In this document: piece after piece, positions 23,115-33,948 of the stretch
How the letters are laid out: each line of letters starts with the position of its first letter
Position numbering within the stretch: the stretch's first letter is position 1
Assembly (NCBI GenBank): GCA_028023455.1
Contig: JAQFVV010006699.1
Coordinates: 1 to 64,000 of the forward strand
Length of the DNA: 64,000 nucleotides
From: Epiperipatus broadwayi
Taxonomy: Eukaryota; Onychophora; Udeonychophora; Euonychophora; Peripatidae
Direction of reading: 5' to 3'
The notes under the pieces: generated by a model
Databases searched by the model: none
Told to the model about the DNA's origin: nothing
What the model saw: only the letters and a program-made list of their open reading frames with translations
Made by a program: the position numbers and the translations under genes

Positions 23115-24806
23115 CTAATCTGGTACCTTTAATAAGCATGGTTTCAAACTCCTTGCATTATATGTACCAAGGGTGTGTTGATTTTTCTGCAACACAAAAG
23201 CGTTGTTTCCCCAACTCTCCTTGATCTGGTATGGCCCTTTGTAGAGAGGATAAAACTTTTTGTATTTGGATAGAAGGCGGCTACTGGGAGGCATATCTCT
23301 CACCCAAACCCAGTCCCCTACATTGAATTTATATGTTGGTTTTCGTTTTCTTCCCCTATACTCTGCTGCCCATTTTAGGCGTATTCGAGCCTGCTCTTTA
23401 TCCTGTTGGTGGTCCACTGCTTCATTCTCTATTCTTAATGGTATAGGGATTACTGGTGGGCAAGTCTTACCAAAATGAAGTCTGTGAGGTGGGAACCCTG
23501 TGGACTCATTCTTGGTTTGGTTTATACTCTGCAATATGTGGTCTGTGTTCTTCACCCAATTCTTGTGGTTATTTCCTACAGTGGCCCGGTATAATCTTCC
23601 TAGTTCTCTCATGATCCTCTCACAAGGGTTTGACTGGGGATTTCGTATGGACGTTAGCACATGTTTAATGTTTTGTCTAGCCACCCAACTTTTCCATGCC
23701 CCTGACATAAAGGCCGCACCTCTGTCTGACAATATCGTCATAGGCTTCCCTATCTTTGGAAATTGTCTTCCTTGAAGTACCCTAACTGTATCTTGGGTGT
23801 TCACAGATCTTACAGGATAAGCCTGTACATACTTAGAGAAAGCATCGTAGGTAACCAACAAGTATCTATACCTATTGAATGGTGGTAAAGGGCCATAATG
23901 GTCTATGGCTAGCAGTTGGTTGGGTTCTGTAGGGAGAATGTTGTTCAGAGGACCCTTGTAAGATTTATTTGGAGGTTTATTTACAGCACAGGAACTACAT
24001 TGTCTTAGGCCTATTAATATGCTCTCATATAAAGCTGGCCAGTAAAATTGGCGATGCACTGCCTCCTCGGTCTTTCTGGGACCATAGTGTCCGATAGCCT
24101 TGTGTACCTTTTCTATTATTTCCTCTCTTAATTCTGGTGGGACTAAAGTTCTCCATTCCTCTTTATCTGGGTACATTCTCTGTTGTAGTACACCATCTCT
24201 GAGTCTGAATTTCTTTGGGCCTTGATCTATAGAGTTTCCTTGTGCAATTTTCTTCTGGGCTTCCTGCATCAGTTTGTCATATGGAGGATACTGCTGCTGC
24301 CACTGGGCTATGTTTATCAGTTTAGTTTCAATGGACGAACTTTGTATCTGCATAATGTTACCAGCTGGTTCATCAGATAAGCAGGGATTCTCTACCTCTA
24401 TCTTAACAGGATTCCTACTCAGGATGTCAGCAACTACATTTTCACGGCCCGGGCAATATCTAACACAGTAATTAAACCTCTGAAGGGATAAACTCCATCT
24501 TACCAATCTATCACTGGTCAAGTAACTCCGGTTTAGAAATTCGAGGCACCTATGGTCAGTGATGATGACAACCTGTGACCCCAACAGAAATTGTTTAAAT
24601 TTCTCACAGGCCCATACAATGGCCAGTGTCTCCTGTTCCGTGACCGTGTAGTGTTTTTCTGGTCCCTTCAAAGTGCGGCTGATGAAGTAGAGTACCCTTT
24701 GTTGCTGTGCTTTACTAACTTGGAACAAAATAGCACCCATACCCACACGGCTGCAGTCTGTCTGCAAGTAAAAGGGTTGTCCGAAATCTGGGTGGTTGAG
24801 CATCAC
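23115..24806 (-). CDS. Gypsy Pol, RNase H and integrase part
   Basis: 563 codons in one frame, continuous with more coding sequence upstream as far as the frame break near 24884. RNase H covers about residues 1-130 with acidic residues D17 (QTDCSR), E58 (EQETLA), D84 (ITDHR) and D127 (VADILSR). The integrase zinc finger is H235, H240, C270, C273. The catalytic triad is D302 (IDHYGPL), D361 (SDRGAAF) and E396 (NPCERIM); the last two are 35 residues apart, the D,D35E spacing. The C-terminal part (VGDWVWVRD ... YKGPYQI) is the gypsy integrase GPY/F module. No chromodomain is evident. Integrase inserts the cDNA into host DNA. Confidence 0.93.
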   Translation of the reverse strand: MMLNHPDFGQPFYLQTDCSRVGMGAILFQVSKAQQQRVLYFISRTLKGPEKHYTVTEQETLAIVWACEKFKQFLLGSQVVIITDHRCLEFLNRSYLTSDRLVRWSLSLQRFNYCVRYCPGRENVVADILSRNPVKIEVENPCLSDEPAGNIMQIQSSSIETKLINIAQWQQQYPPYDKLMQEAQKKIAQGNSIDQGPKKFRLRDGVLQQRMYPDKEEWRTLVPPELREEIIEKVHKAIGHYGPRKTEEAVHRQFYWPALYESILIGLRQCSSCAVNKPPNKSYKGPLNNILPTEPNQLLAIDHYGPLPPFNRYRYLLVTYDAFSKYVQAYPVRSVNTQDTVRVLQGRQFPKIGKPMTILSDRGAAFMSGAWKSWVARQNIKHVLTSIRNPQSNPCERIMRELGRLYRATVGNNHKNWVKNTDHILQSINQTKNESTGFPPHRLHFGKTCPPVIPIPLRIENEAVDHQQDKEQARIRLKWAAEYRGRKRKPTYKFNVGDWVWVRDMPPSSRLLSKYKKFYPLYKGPYQIKESWGNNAFVLQKNQHTLGTYNARSLKPCLLKVPD

Positions 24807-24873
24807 AGTTTGTAGGAACTTTGCCTTTATATTCTGGAACTCTGCTTGACTCCTGTCATTCCAAACCCAATTG

Positions 24874-25065
24874 CTACCCTTTTTTTGTCCAATCTATTAA
24901 GCTAATCGTGTCCAAAGCAAACCCGGGGTAGAATTTGTGGTAGTAGTTACAGAGACCTAGGAATGAGCGTACACCTTTTTTAGTGGTGGGTTCTGGAAAC
25001 TCCTGGATGGCCTTAATTTTTTCAGGGTGGGTCCTTACACCTTCTCCACTGACAATATGACCCAA
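24874..25065 (-). pseudogene. Gypsy Pol connecting piece between RT and RNase H
   Basis: 63 codons carrying the conserved GHIVSGEGV and FLGLCNYYHKF phrases of the gypsy RT thumb/connection. It is out of frame with both neighbours. The upstream break coincides with a T7 run near 25060 and the downstream break with an A7 run near 24884 (plus-strand T7). Two one-base length changes in homopolymers explain both; they may be real mutations or sequencing errors. Confidence 0.85.
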
Positions 25066-26344
25066 AAAAAGAAATCTCGCTCTGTATAAATCGGCTCTTG
25101 GATAGGTTGATGGTGATGTTTTTTCTGATGCACTCTTGGAATAGTCTCTCTAGGCTCTGTATATGCTCTGTGTAAGATTTGGACGCCACTACCACATCAT
25201 CCATATAACTAATAATACTTTTTTTTACTTCCTCTGAGAGGACCTGATCTAAACATCTCATTAAACCAGCTGCACTATTTATAAGTCCAAAGGGAACACG
25301 CTGGAATACATGAGAATGACCCTTGTAACGAAAAGCAGTGTATTGGCGGTCACGAGGATCCAGCGACATCTGCCAGTAGCTAGATGTTAGATCTAGAGTT
25401 GAGAAGATGTTCATGCCTTTTAAATGCAAAAATATTTTCTTTATATTAGGTGGGGCATCTCTTTCCGGAACTGTCACGTTATTTAGAGTTCGTGCATCTA
25501 AGCAAATCCATACTGAACCATCCTTCTTTTTTACCACCACCAAAGGGTTGTTGTAAGGAGAGGGTGCCTTTTTAATGATTCCCCATTTTACCATTTTCTG
25601 TATCTGCTGTTCTACTGCTTCCTGATACTGGAATGGGATAGGGTATGTTTTGGCCTGGAAAAATCCTTCCTTTTTTAACCTGATATGGTGTTGGTACCCT
25701 TTTATCATACCCGGTGTATTTGAAAAGGCATACTTGTATTCTTTTAAGAGCCCTTGTAAAACCTGCCTCTCTTCCAACCCTGTACATCCGGCCTGCTGGA
25801 TTTTTGCTTTCACTTCTTCCTCTTCTACATCTCCTTTCATAAACATAGACTGATTATTAGTGAGGGCCTGTTCTTTTTGCATTTTAAGGATTTCTTGGTA
25901 TACTGTGACCTCCCTGGTCTCGAAACTGATACTGCCTTGATGTTTGCCCAAGAAATCCGCTCCTAACATTACTTCCTGTAGTAAGCCTTGCATAATCAAG
26001 AAAACATGCCCTATTTTAAAGGGACACCAAGCTATTTCAACCCATATTTGGTAGCTTTCAGTCTTTGTTTGCTTTCCATTGGCCATGAACATTTTCAAAG
26101 GTCTGAGAGGGAGTTTTTGAATCTGGTGGCCTAGTAATTCCACCCTGGTCACCCAGCTACTGGCCACGAATGAGAGTTGACTCCCTGTATCTATTAATGC
26201 TATGACTTTGTGACTATCTAACTCTATAGTTACCAGGGGACATGCCCTAACACTTAGCCCTGACTTTTCTTCCTCAACTTCTCTCAGGGTACCCATAGTG
26301 GGCTGAACATGTTCAGTTTCATTCCCTTTTTCTAATGTGGGCAT
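25022..26344 (-). CDS. Gypsy Pol, protease and reverse transcriptase part
   Basis: 440 codons. An aspartic protease opens the frame with the active-site DTGS at about residue 52 (ALIDTGSQLSF). A reverse transcriptase follows: NNPLVVVKKKDGS, LDARTLNN, the STLDLTSSYWQ strand carrying the first catalytic Asp, VPFGLINSAA, and the YMDD box at about residue 380. The frame ends early at the T7 run. Protease matures Gag-Pol; RT copies element RNA to cDNA. It lies after gag in a different frame, so expression would have needed a frameshift or reinitiation; the sequence alone does not settle which. Confidence 0.92.
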   Translation of the reverse strand: MPTLEKGNETEHVQPTMGTLREVEEEKSGLSVRACPLVTIELDSHKVIALIDTGSQLSFVASSWVTRVELLGHQIQKLPLRPLKMFMANGKQTKTESYQIWVEIAWCPFKIGHVFLIMQGLLQEVMLGADFLGKHQGSISFETREVTVYQEILKMQKEQALTNNQSMFMKGDVEEEEVKAKIQQAGCTGLEERQVLQGLLKEYKYAFSNTPGMIKGYQHHIRLKKEGFFQAKTYPIPFQYQEAVEQQIQKMVKWGIIKKAPSPYNNPLVVVKKKDGSVWICLDARTLNNVTVPERDAPPNIKKIFLHLKGMNIFSTLDLTSSYWQMSLDPRDRQYTAFRYKGHSHVFQRVPFGLINSAAGLMRCLDQVLSEEVKKSIISYMDDVVVASKSYTEHIQSLERLFQECIRKNITINLSKSRFIQSEISFFGSYCQWRRCKDPP

Positions 26345-26361
26345 CCGTCTATGGGAATAAT

Positions 26362-27453
26362 CTAGTGGAACCCTTTGTAGTTTAACGACCCTAGTACTGT
26401 GGACTTTCCCTTATATGCCGTGCTACCTTGGGGTGCCTTGTTAAACCTCAGGTATGATCCCCTACCCTCCTGGCTAACAACCTGGCACTTAACATGGTCT
26501 AACTTCCTAACTCTTTCAGGTCCTTCTTTGTGCATAGGGGTATGGTCTATAGTGGTTAGGAAAGCCGCCATCTCCTCCACTGTGCATATCCTACACCCCA
26601 CCATCATCTGTTGCACATATCCAGGCATATTTTGCTGAATTATACGTATTATTTGAGTCTCAGTAAATGGAAAGGCATTCAAGGATCTGAGACGGGCCAC
26701 CTGGCGCATAAAAAATTGCGTGTGTGTCTCCCTTGTGACAGACCCATAGTGTTCTCTGAGCACAGTATGGTAAATCCCATCCTGTCTTTCCTCGCTCCAG
26801 AAAGTCCTTACTAGGGCAGCTGCATACTGCTCAACTGTGTGAGGCTTTTCTTTATAACAGTCCCACCAGGACTGGGCATACCCTTGTAGGTAGTGTGTGG
26901 CTAGCATGATTTGATCCTGCGGGTCAACCTGCTGGAACCTAAAAAATTCAGTTAGACTTTGTAGGTGTGTCTTAGGACTTTCACCGACCTCTCCTTTAAA
27001 GGTTTTGACCTGTATATATTTAGACAGGTATGTCTGTTGCCTACCTGTATCTATGCCTATCACCACTTCTCTTGTGCTCTCTATGTTCACTTCTCCCTTA
27101 CGGCCCTCTTCCCCTCTGATTATCATATGGCTTTGGACCTTTTCTCTGTCCCTTACACATGCTATTTTATCTTGATGGGCATACTCTTTTGTTTCTGTCT
27201 CTGGGGCTCCTCTGTCTTCTCTTCTTGCTTCTTTTCTTTGTATGTTCCGATATTCACCTTCCCCCGTGCCTTCACTATCTAACTTTATTCTTTTTGGTGC
27301 TAATTCTCTATCTCCTACCCATGCTGTCTCTTTCTGCCCCTTTTCTACTCTATCTACTCTCTCCTGCAGCCCCTGTATCTCCTGTATTAGGTCTATTCTC
27401 CCTTCTGTGGTCCCTTTACTCATTTTCTCTAATTCTCTTTCTATGTCCTCCAC
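26362..27453 (-). CDS. Gypsy Gag, capsid-like region
   Basis: 363 codons. Residues 1-45 form a charged coiled coil (EDIERELEKM, QEIQGLQERVDRVEKG). Residues ~150-310 resemble a retrotransposon capsid, with LQSLTEFFRFQQVDP, the LQGYAQSWWDCY helix and TQFFMRQVARLRSL. No CCHC zinc knuckle is visible at the C-terminus, unlike many gypsy Gags; Osvaldo-type elements are variable here. The frame probably extends upstream: the next 800 bases on this strand translate to Glu/Lys/Arg-rich coiled-coil sequence in shifting frames, so the given start may be internal. Confidence 0.8.
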   Translation of the reverse strand: MEDIERELEKMSKGTTEGRIDLIQEIQGLQERVDRVEKGQKETAWVGDRELAPKRIKLDSEGTGEGEYRNIQRKEARREDRGAPETETKEYAHQDKIACVRDREKVQSHMIIRGEEGRKGEVNIESTREVVIGIDTGRQQTYLSKYIQVKTFKGEVGESPKTHLQSLTEFFRFQQVDPQDQIMLATHYLQGYAQSWWDCYKEKPHTVEQYAAALVRTFWSEERQDGIYHTVLREHYGSVTRETHTQFFMRQVARLRSLNAFPFTETQIIRIIQQNMPGYVQQMMVGCRICTVEEMAAFLTTIDHTPMHKEGPERVRKLDHVKCQVVSQEGRGSYLRFNKAPQGSTAYKGKSTVLGSLNYKGFH

Positions 27454-28350
27454 TTTTTTTCTGTTTCTTTTCTTATGTCTATTATCTCTTTATGTAAGCT
27501 CTCTCCTTGCCATTCTAGCTTGCTCCTTACTGTGAGGACCTCCCCTTTTACTGTCCTCAAACTAGTTCTTTTTTTCCTCCAGGAACTCCTCACACTCCTT
27601 CTGTGTTTCCTCATTTTGTTTCTTACATTCAATTTTTAACCTATCCATTGTTTCCTCCAGAGTTTGGAACCTCTGTTCTACCTTGCTGTTAAACATGTGC
27701 CCTATATATTGACACATTTCTTCTCTATCTCTTTTTCTTTTTCTTCCCTTTCCGCCTTATCTTTTTCCTTTTCTTCTCTATCTCTTCTTTCTTTTCCTCC
27801 CTTCCTCTCTTTCTCCCCCCCTCTTTCCTTTTCTTCCTCTATCTCTTCTTTCCTTTTCTTCCCTTTCAGCCTTATCTTTTTCTTTTTCTTCTCTACCTCT
27901 TCTATCTTTTCTTCCTTCTCTCATTATCTTTTTCCATCATTTCCATTATTGTCATTAGGCTTGGTGCCTCATTTACTACTTCCTGCTTTTCCTTATGCCC
28001 CTTTTCTTGTGTTGGTTTTGGCCCACTTTCCTTTTCTATGTTGCTATCATTTTTGCTCGTTGCTACTTCCTCTTTCATACTGCTACATCTTTTACTATCC
28101 TTCTCCCTGATCTCAAAGTTTTACCTTCACTTTCTACTTCATTTCCTATCTGCTCTTCCTGATCTTCTTTTCCCTCCTCTTTTCTTTCAACTTCCATTTT
28201 ATTTTTATTTTCTATATATATTTTAGTACTATTATTTTCTTTGATCTGCTTCTTTTATTTTTATATCTGACAGCTGACTCACCGTCTACTCCCCCAGAAC
28301 TGACTACCTATCATTACCTCAATCACTCCCTGTTCTTTGCCCATTTTTCC
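27454..28350 (-). pseudogene. Gag N-terminal charged coiled-coil region, frame-broken
   Basis: Minus-strand translation gives repeated blocks such as EEKEKDKAER, RKRDREE and QRFQTLEETMDRLK, spread over more than one frame. An ATG near 28346 (MGKEQGV) is a possible original start. The plus-strand frames here (27159-28226, Ser/Leu/Phe-rich) are shadows of this purine-biased sequence. The strong strand asymmetry (TC-rich on plus) is a consequence of the Lys/Glu bias. Confidence 0.6.
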
Positions 28351-28757
28351 TTTTTATTTGCTACCTGATACATTTTAACATAATATATAATTAAATATAT
28401 AATAAGCACATCTAAATAATAAATTAAATTTTCAGACTCACCCAGCTTCTGTCTTGCCACCTGTGGTTTCTCCCTTAAAATATAAAACTTTTTTTTTTTC
28501 AGTATGCGTGTATTTCTTTTTCTTGCCTGATCATTTGTGTATTTATATATATTTTTCTTGCTTGATCATTCTCTTGCTCATCCCCTTCTGAATCACCAAT
28601 TTATTTATTTAAATTACTTACAAACTCAATTATTTATCAACTATAATACCAGATTATGAGTTGTTTTGTTTAATTTATATGTATTTTTGTCATACTGCAG
28701 TGATATTTGGAACGAAAAATATAATAACTCTACTCAGGGTTGTGTACTTAAGTCTAA

Positions 28758-28774
28758 GCCACACGTTGGGTCGC
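28758..28774 (-). promoter_or_regulatory. Candidate tRNA-Lys primer-binding site
   Basis: The minus strand reads GCGACCCAACGTGTGGC, one substitution and one extra base away from the Lys-type site GCGCCCAACGTGGGGC. It lies 26 bases inside the 5' LTR edge, farther than usual. The smaller LTR element at 37499 has the same type of site directly at its LTR, which supports the reading. Confidence 0.55.
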
Positions 28775-28800
28775 TAACTCCGGGAAAAAAAATATACCTA

Positions 28801-31800
28801 TGTAACGGTCAGGTTTGTACATTTGCTCAACAGACTGAGAGTCCAAGCCAGAGAACCAAAAGCTGACCAAGTCGGGATAGTAATACCCTACGTCTGATCA
28901 TACCTTAACTCTCTCACTCGTGCTTCCAAGTCAACCCATCGCAAATGACATGCCTGAGGTTACACTCGATATCTCTTTGATCACGTTCCAGCAATAGCAA
29001 AGCAGTAAAACATGAGACATTCCCCCCTTATTACATATTCTATTATATACCTTAACTAGTGATTCATAAGATAATGAGCAAGTAATGAGACTGAGACAAA
29101 TTTATATTTCATAAATTTAATATAACATTTAATAAATACTAAAGCATAGTAAGTGGTGTATAGCTAGCTCACACGCAGGTGAGTGGATTCTCAGGGTTAT
29201 AAAATAATATTACAAAGCCATGAGTAGATTCTCATGGTTATAAAACAATATTTTTACAAAGCATTCAGTGTGTTCTCAGGGTATGAAATAATATTACCAA
29301 GCAATGAGTAGATTCTCATGGTTATAAAACAATATTACAAAGCATGGAGTATGTTCTCAGGGTATAAAATAATATTACAAAGCAATGGACTTTTTAATAA
29401 GCTTATGTCATCTTTCATGTTCTAATTCACGCTATGTTTTATATATTTGAAATCGGTTATAATTAGCCAGCTAGAGTGATCGATTTATTGATAAATGATG
29501 GAGATTATATGGTCTAAGATATTATAAATACTAAGTTTAAGATTATATTATTAATATATCAAATCATATTATAGAGACATTTGCGTGATATATAATTGTT
29601 ATACAGATAAACACATTAACTCTGATTCTAGTTCGGATCAACGCCGAAATTACTTTCTAGGGAAAATGAACTGAAATGTGGTGGCAGTTGAACGTCAGAT
29701 TCTAGGGCGTTAGAAACTACAGTATCAGATAAGTGCGACTCGAATGCATTCTTAATGGGGTTTATTACATAGTAAACGGTTCCCTAACCGATCTGCTTGC
29801 TATAATGGAAGAGGCCTTTTAATTCAATGAACAGGAGATTGGCTTATGAGCCCTTTGGAAACGCTTTGGTTCCATTAAGTATGAATAATTGTCACATTTG
29901 CCTAAACTTTCGAGGCGTGACTTAATGAAATACGAAGAAAATGTCACCGTTGCCTAAACTTTCGAGGCGTGACTGGACGTGGAACAATCTTGAGATGGGC
30001 CCTTATAGACATAGCAAGTAGAAATGCATATTTATGCAAATTAGCAATACATTCGCAACGCTAGATTAATATTTTATAAATTAATTACGCCAAAATCTTA
30101 GCTTCTTCAGTGCTACTACCACCGGTCAAGTTCATAAATGAGATTATTAAATTATAAAATGATGGCGATAATGAGAATCTGATTTAAGGTTTTTCTGCAT
30201 AGCTACTTATAGAACTGGGAACATTAGTTATATAGTATAACTAGATCTAATATCAAACGGATTGTTAAATAATAAAATGTGAGTTATAAAATAGCTCACG
30301 CAAATTTTGATGTTTAAATAAATTACACATCTTAAATAATTCGTCAAAATAGACCTTACTAATAATGAAAAATGGGTTTTAACTAACGAATGCAAATCTA
30401 TATTTTAAATAGCTTGCGTGAAATATACTTTTTCAGATAACTGGCAAAATACATATTTTAAATCATTTACGCAAATATAATTCTTAAATAACTTGGGCAA
30501 AATCTGCGTTTTAAATAGCATACGCAATATATACGTTTTAACTAACTTTAGCAACATTTTCATTTTATATAACTTTAGAAAAGATGCGTTTTAAATAATA
30601 GACGCTAAATATACCTTTTAAATAACTTTAGCAAAACATTTTCATTTTCAATTAACTGGAGAAAAGCGTTTTAAATAATATACAAATATACATTTTTAAA
30701 TAACTTTAGCAAAACATTTTCATTTTCAATTAACTTGAGAAAAAGATGCGTTTTAAATAATATAAGCAAATATACATTTTAAAATAAGTTTATCAAAAGA
30801 TTTTAAATAACTTGTTCGGGCATTATAAATATCGATTCACTCTATCACATATAATTCAGAAAAGAGTCTTGACTATATTCTTTATATCGCAATACGCTGA
30901 TATGATAAAAGAGATTACTCACTCCCCTCCCCCCGATAATTTATTAACACACAAGACTCCGTTCTGATAAAAACACAGCATAAATCAATTAACATGAACT
31001 TAAAACTATAGATAGATGACATAAGAATAAATTGCATAAACAATCAATAAGATTTATAATTTAGAAATGAATTTCTTGTATGGTTTTATAGAAACTAGAT
31101 GTTTAGGACTACTTAAAATTATTAATGATCAAGCAAGAATTTGAAGAGTGTTCTAAGATTTAAACAGATTTAAGATAAACATTTTAAGATAAATATTTTA
31201 AATGTACATTTAGAGAATATAATTGACTATGTGATTTAGTTAGCTAGCTTTCATTTAGAGTACGTTTTAGTTATGAGATTTAATATGTCAGAAAGGATTT
31301 ACCGGCAAAGTCTCTTTTAAGGCATTGTTTCCATGTGCTTCTCACTATATTCAGTCAGGCTGGGCTTCTCTTAGGTTTTAGTCTGGATGTAACTTCGCAA
31401 ATTTATGTCTGTGGCAGCTTTCCCCATTTCTCTGGTCAGGCACTCTCTGATCTCTCGGGTACATCTTCTTTCTTACAGTGATGGGCATGGTGGAGGTTTT
31501 CTGTCATCGGTAGCCGCTCGTGGAAGAGCAAACGGCTGTCTCCTTGTCTCTAGCCCACTGTCATCTTTGGAGCAGCTTTGATGGTAGCTTTTGAAGATTT
31601 AGCTTTTTTTTTTAACAGCAGGAACAGTTCTTATTTAACTTCAGCTCTGGTCACAGCAACAGCAAAAATTAACACGGATTATGATAGATGGATGGAAGAG
31701 GTTAGATTAGAGGCCTTGGTGGCTATTTGGGCCCCTTTTTATGCTATATTTTTGACAGTGGTAACCTCCTACTTTGAGTCATGCCACATCACAAGATGAC

Positions 31801-32438
31801 TAGTTCAAACTAGCCTTTAACCAAATATCCAGTTAGTAAAAATATTTAGTATATCTAAATCTGGACATGGAAAGGCTCTATTGTTTTAATTGACGTGTTT
31901 TAAAAGATATATTTTTAAGAGAATGGTCACAAGCAATTTGTAAAGATTTTGTATAGATTTATGCCTGACTGAATATTATAATTGGTCTTGGTTATAATTT
32001 TTAAATAGGTCAAATTTTAGCCAAAGATTTATTTTTAGAATGAAATGTTAAAACTGATAAAACTTTCTGCTTGTAATTTTAAGCAAACAAAAGAATTGAA
32101 AATTATCTAACTTGGAAATTAGTCAAAATGAATACTGACTTAAATAATTATTTAGAAAGAATATTGAAAAATAAATAATATTATAAATTTAAACTTATTA
32201 TGCTGCTATATAGATAAATTTTAATTATACAGTTATGTTTATTTCAGTTTTAACAAATCGAACAGACTATGCTCGTATATAAATATTTGAGACTATAATT
32301 TTATATTTATAATTTTTAAGGACGTTTATATACGCACATACTCGCAATATTATAAGGATAAAGTTTTTAAAATTTAAGAAATACACGCCATCTGAGTACA
32401 ACAAATATATACTATTATCAAAGATAATAGGTGAAACA
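28801..32438 (-). repeat. 5' LTR of the gypsy element (right copy)
   Basis: Colinear with 18717-22491 with scattered substitutions and short indels, about 3638 bp as seen. The right edge is followed by two bases, then TGTAATAATAAT, so it merges into the (TAA)n tract. The frames inside (for example 31578-31799) are non-coding. Confidence 0.85.
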
Positions 32439-32441
32439 GGT

Positions 32442-32605
<164 letters not shown>

Positions 32606-33290
32606 AACTGTAAAATAAATCAAATGAAAAATTCACACAAATTTTTTTATGAATTAAATCATTCCCTTTTTTTTAAAGATTAAAAACTTAGTGAAAAAAT
32701 AGTTAATTTTCATCATTTATCAACCTTAGTTTTTACATAAATGTAACCTAGATTATGATAATAATACTATTCAGTTCTTCCTTTATAAAAATATTCAAAA
32801 TTATAAACAAAATTTCTCAATAGGCAAAATTAAAAATATTATAAGGATTTGAGACACATCACTCTCAGAAATAAGTTTGTAAAAAATATTAATATTTAAA
32901 AAATGTTAAGTCTGAAATAATGAGCAATTGTATGGATTTTGTTCATTGTTTAAAAGAAAACAAAACATTTAATCGTTAATATATTTTATATCAAATATTA
33001 AAATTACCAAGAGGTTTTAGATTTTAAAACCAAGGTGATTTACTTTAAGAGTAAAATATTATAATTTAAATAAAAAGTATATAAAGAAAATCACCATATT
33101 CACCTCTTCCTTTATTTTGCTGTAATATCTTATACAATATGCAATTTATCCACTAGACTTTGAACAGTTTTTTTAAAAAAACTATTATTGCATATATATG
33201 CATGCATTATTTTATGTTTCAACTGATTAGGAAGTCTTTTCAGAGCTACTTTTACTTTAATTTTTTAAAAGTAAAAAAAAAAAACATGTT
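32606..33290. other. AT-rich DNA, no feature
   Basis: No continuation of the interrupted LINE ORF2 is visible here, which is where it should reappear if the gypsy insertion were simple. Nothing else stands out. Confidence 0.45.
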
Positions 33291-33309
33291 TTTTTTTAAA
33301 AAAAAAAAA

Positions 33310-33420
33310 GAAGAAAATATGAAAGTGGCTCTGAAGAAGACTGCAAGACAGTCGAAACGTAAGATAGTTTATGTACATGTGGACAATAAAATGTTTTTGT
33401 TAAAAAAGTGTTCAAAGTAG
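33310..33420 (+). repeat. Retroelement 3'-tail with hammerhead-like core
   Basis: CTGAAGA at 33334-33340 is followed by a 5-bp stem GACTG/CAGTC with a 5-nt loop, then GAAACGT. CUGANGA plus GAAA is the hammerhead consensus, but stem I cannot be formed convincingly. The sequence then runs to ACAATAAAATG and a short A-rich end. Such GAAGAAGAC...GTCGAAACGT tails are common at the 3' ends of Penelope-like and CR1-like elements. Likely a short tail-only fragment. Confidence 0.5.
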
Positions 33421-33849
33421 AGTAGATAAAATTGTAATCTAAAAACTGATAACAACTGGCAGAAATAAACAACAATCATAATTTCAATTTAAACAAAAAA
33501 ATATAAAAATCAATATTAATAATAAAATGTATTAAGCTAAGTAGTTTCTTTCAGCTAGAATAAATATGTGAAAGTAATCATTAAAAAAGAGTAGGCCATT
33601 GTAAAATTAAGAAATTGTAAGAAAAAAAACAACAAAGCAACTGTAATAAAAAATAACAATAAATTTTGCATTGATCTTATAAACAACTTTAAGTTATACA
33701 TATATCACTATTCCAACCTCTTCATTATTTCATCTCCAAATGCTTTCTTCTAATCTTTTCAGCAAACATGTTTTTAGAAAATTTTAAAGAAGTTTTTAAA
33801 ATACTTCTTGATAGTAGTTTTTCATGTTATTTAAATTTTAACCATATTT

Positions 33850-33948
33850 TTTTTCCATATGTCGTAGCATCGGTCGGGAGGCGAACCACAACCGTCTGCA
33901 ACAAACTACTTGCTTGCAAGGCAGTTGCGATGACCTCTCGACTAATAA
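33850..33948 (-). repeat. tRNA-like SINE, copy 2
   Basis: The reverse complement aligns closely with the plus-strand SINE at 60845: TCGAGAGGTCATCGCA, CTTGCAAGCAAGTAGTT, CAGACGGTTGTGGTTCGC, and the tail ATGC-ACGACATATGG. The B box is degraded to GTGGTTCGCCTCCC. Leu/Ser-type body; a dispersed SINE, not a gene. Confidence 0.75.

Larger units (their letters stand above)
18717..32438 (-). mobile_element. Ty3/gypsy LTR retrotransposon, Osvaldo/Ulysses/Woot-like
   Basis: Two long direct repeats (18717-22491 and 28801-32438) flank a 6.3-kb interior with gag and pol on the minus strand, so the right repeat is the 5' LTR. Order on the coding strand is Gag, protease, RT, RNase H, integrase, which is the Ty3/gypsy order; no envelope-like frame was seen. 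LTRs of 3.6-3.8 kb are exceptionally long; from memory, the beetle element Woot is comparable. It interrupts the LINE ORF2 at 18716. The right edge runs into (TAA)n and no target-site duplication is seen, so that junction was rearranged or truncated. Pol has two homopolymer frame breaks, so this copy is inactive as read. Confidence 0.92.

Noticed and set aside
23260-24815. Several plus-strand frames of 65-91 codons
   Set aside because: They lie entirely antisense to gypsy Pol, which has clear motifs on the minus strand.
27159-28226. Plus-strand Ser/Leu/Phe-rich frames resembling membrane proteins
   Set aside because: They are antisense to the Lys/Glu-rich Gag region of the gypsy element; the hydrophobic look comes from TC-rich antisense DNA.
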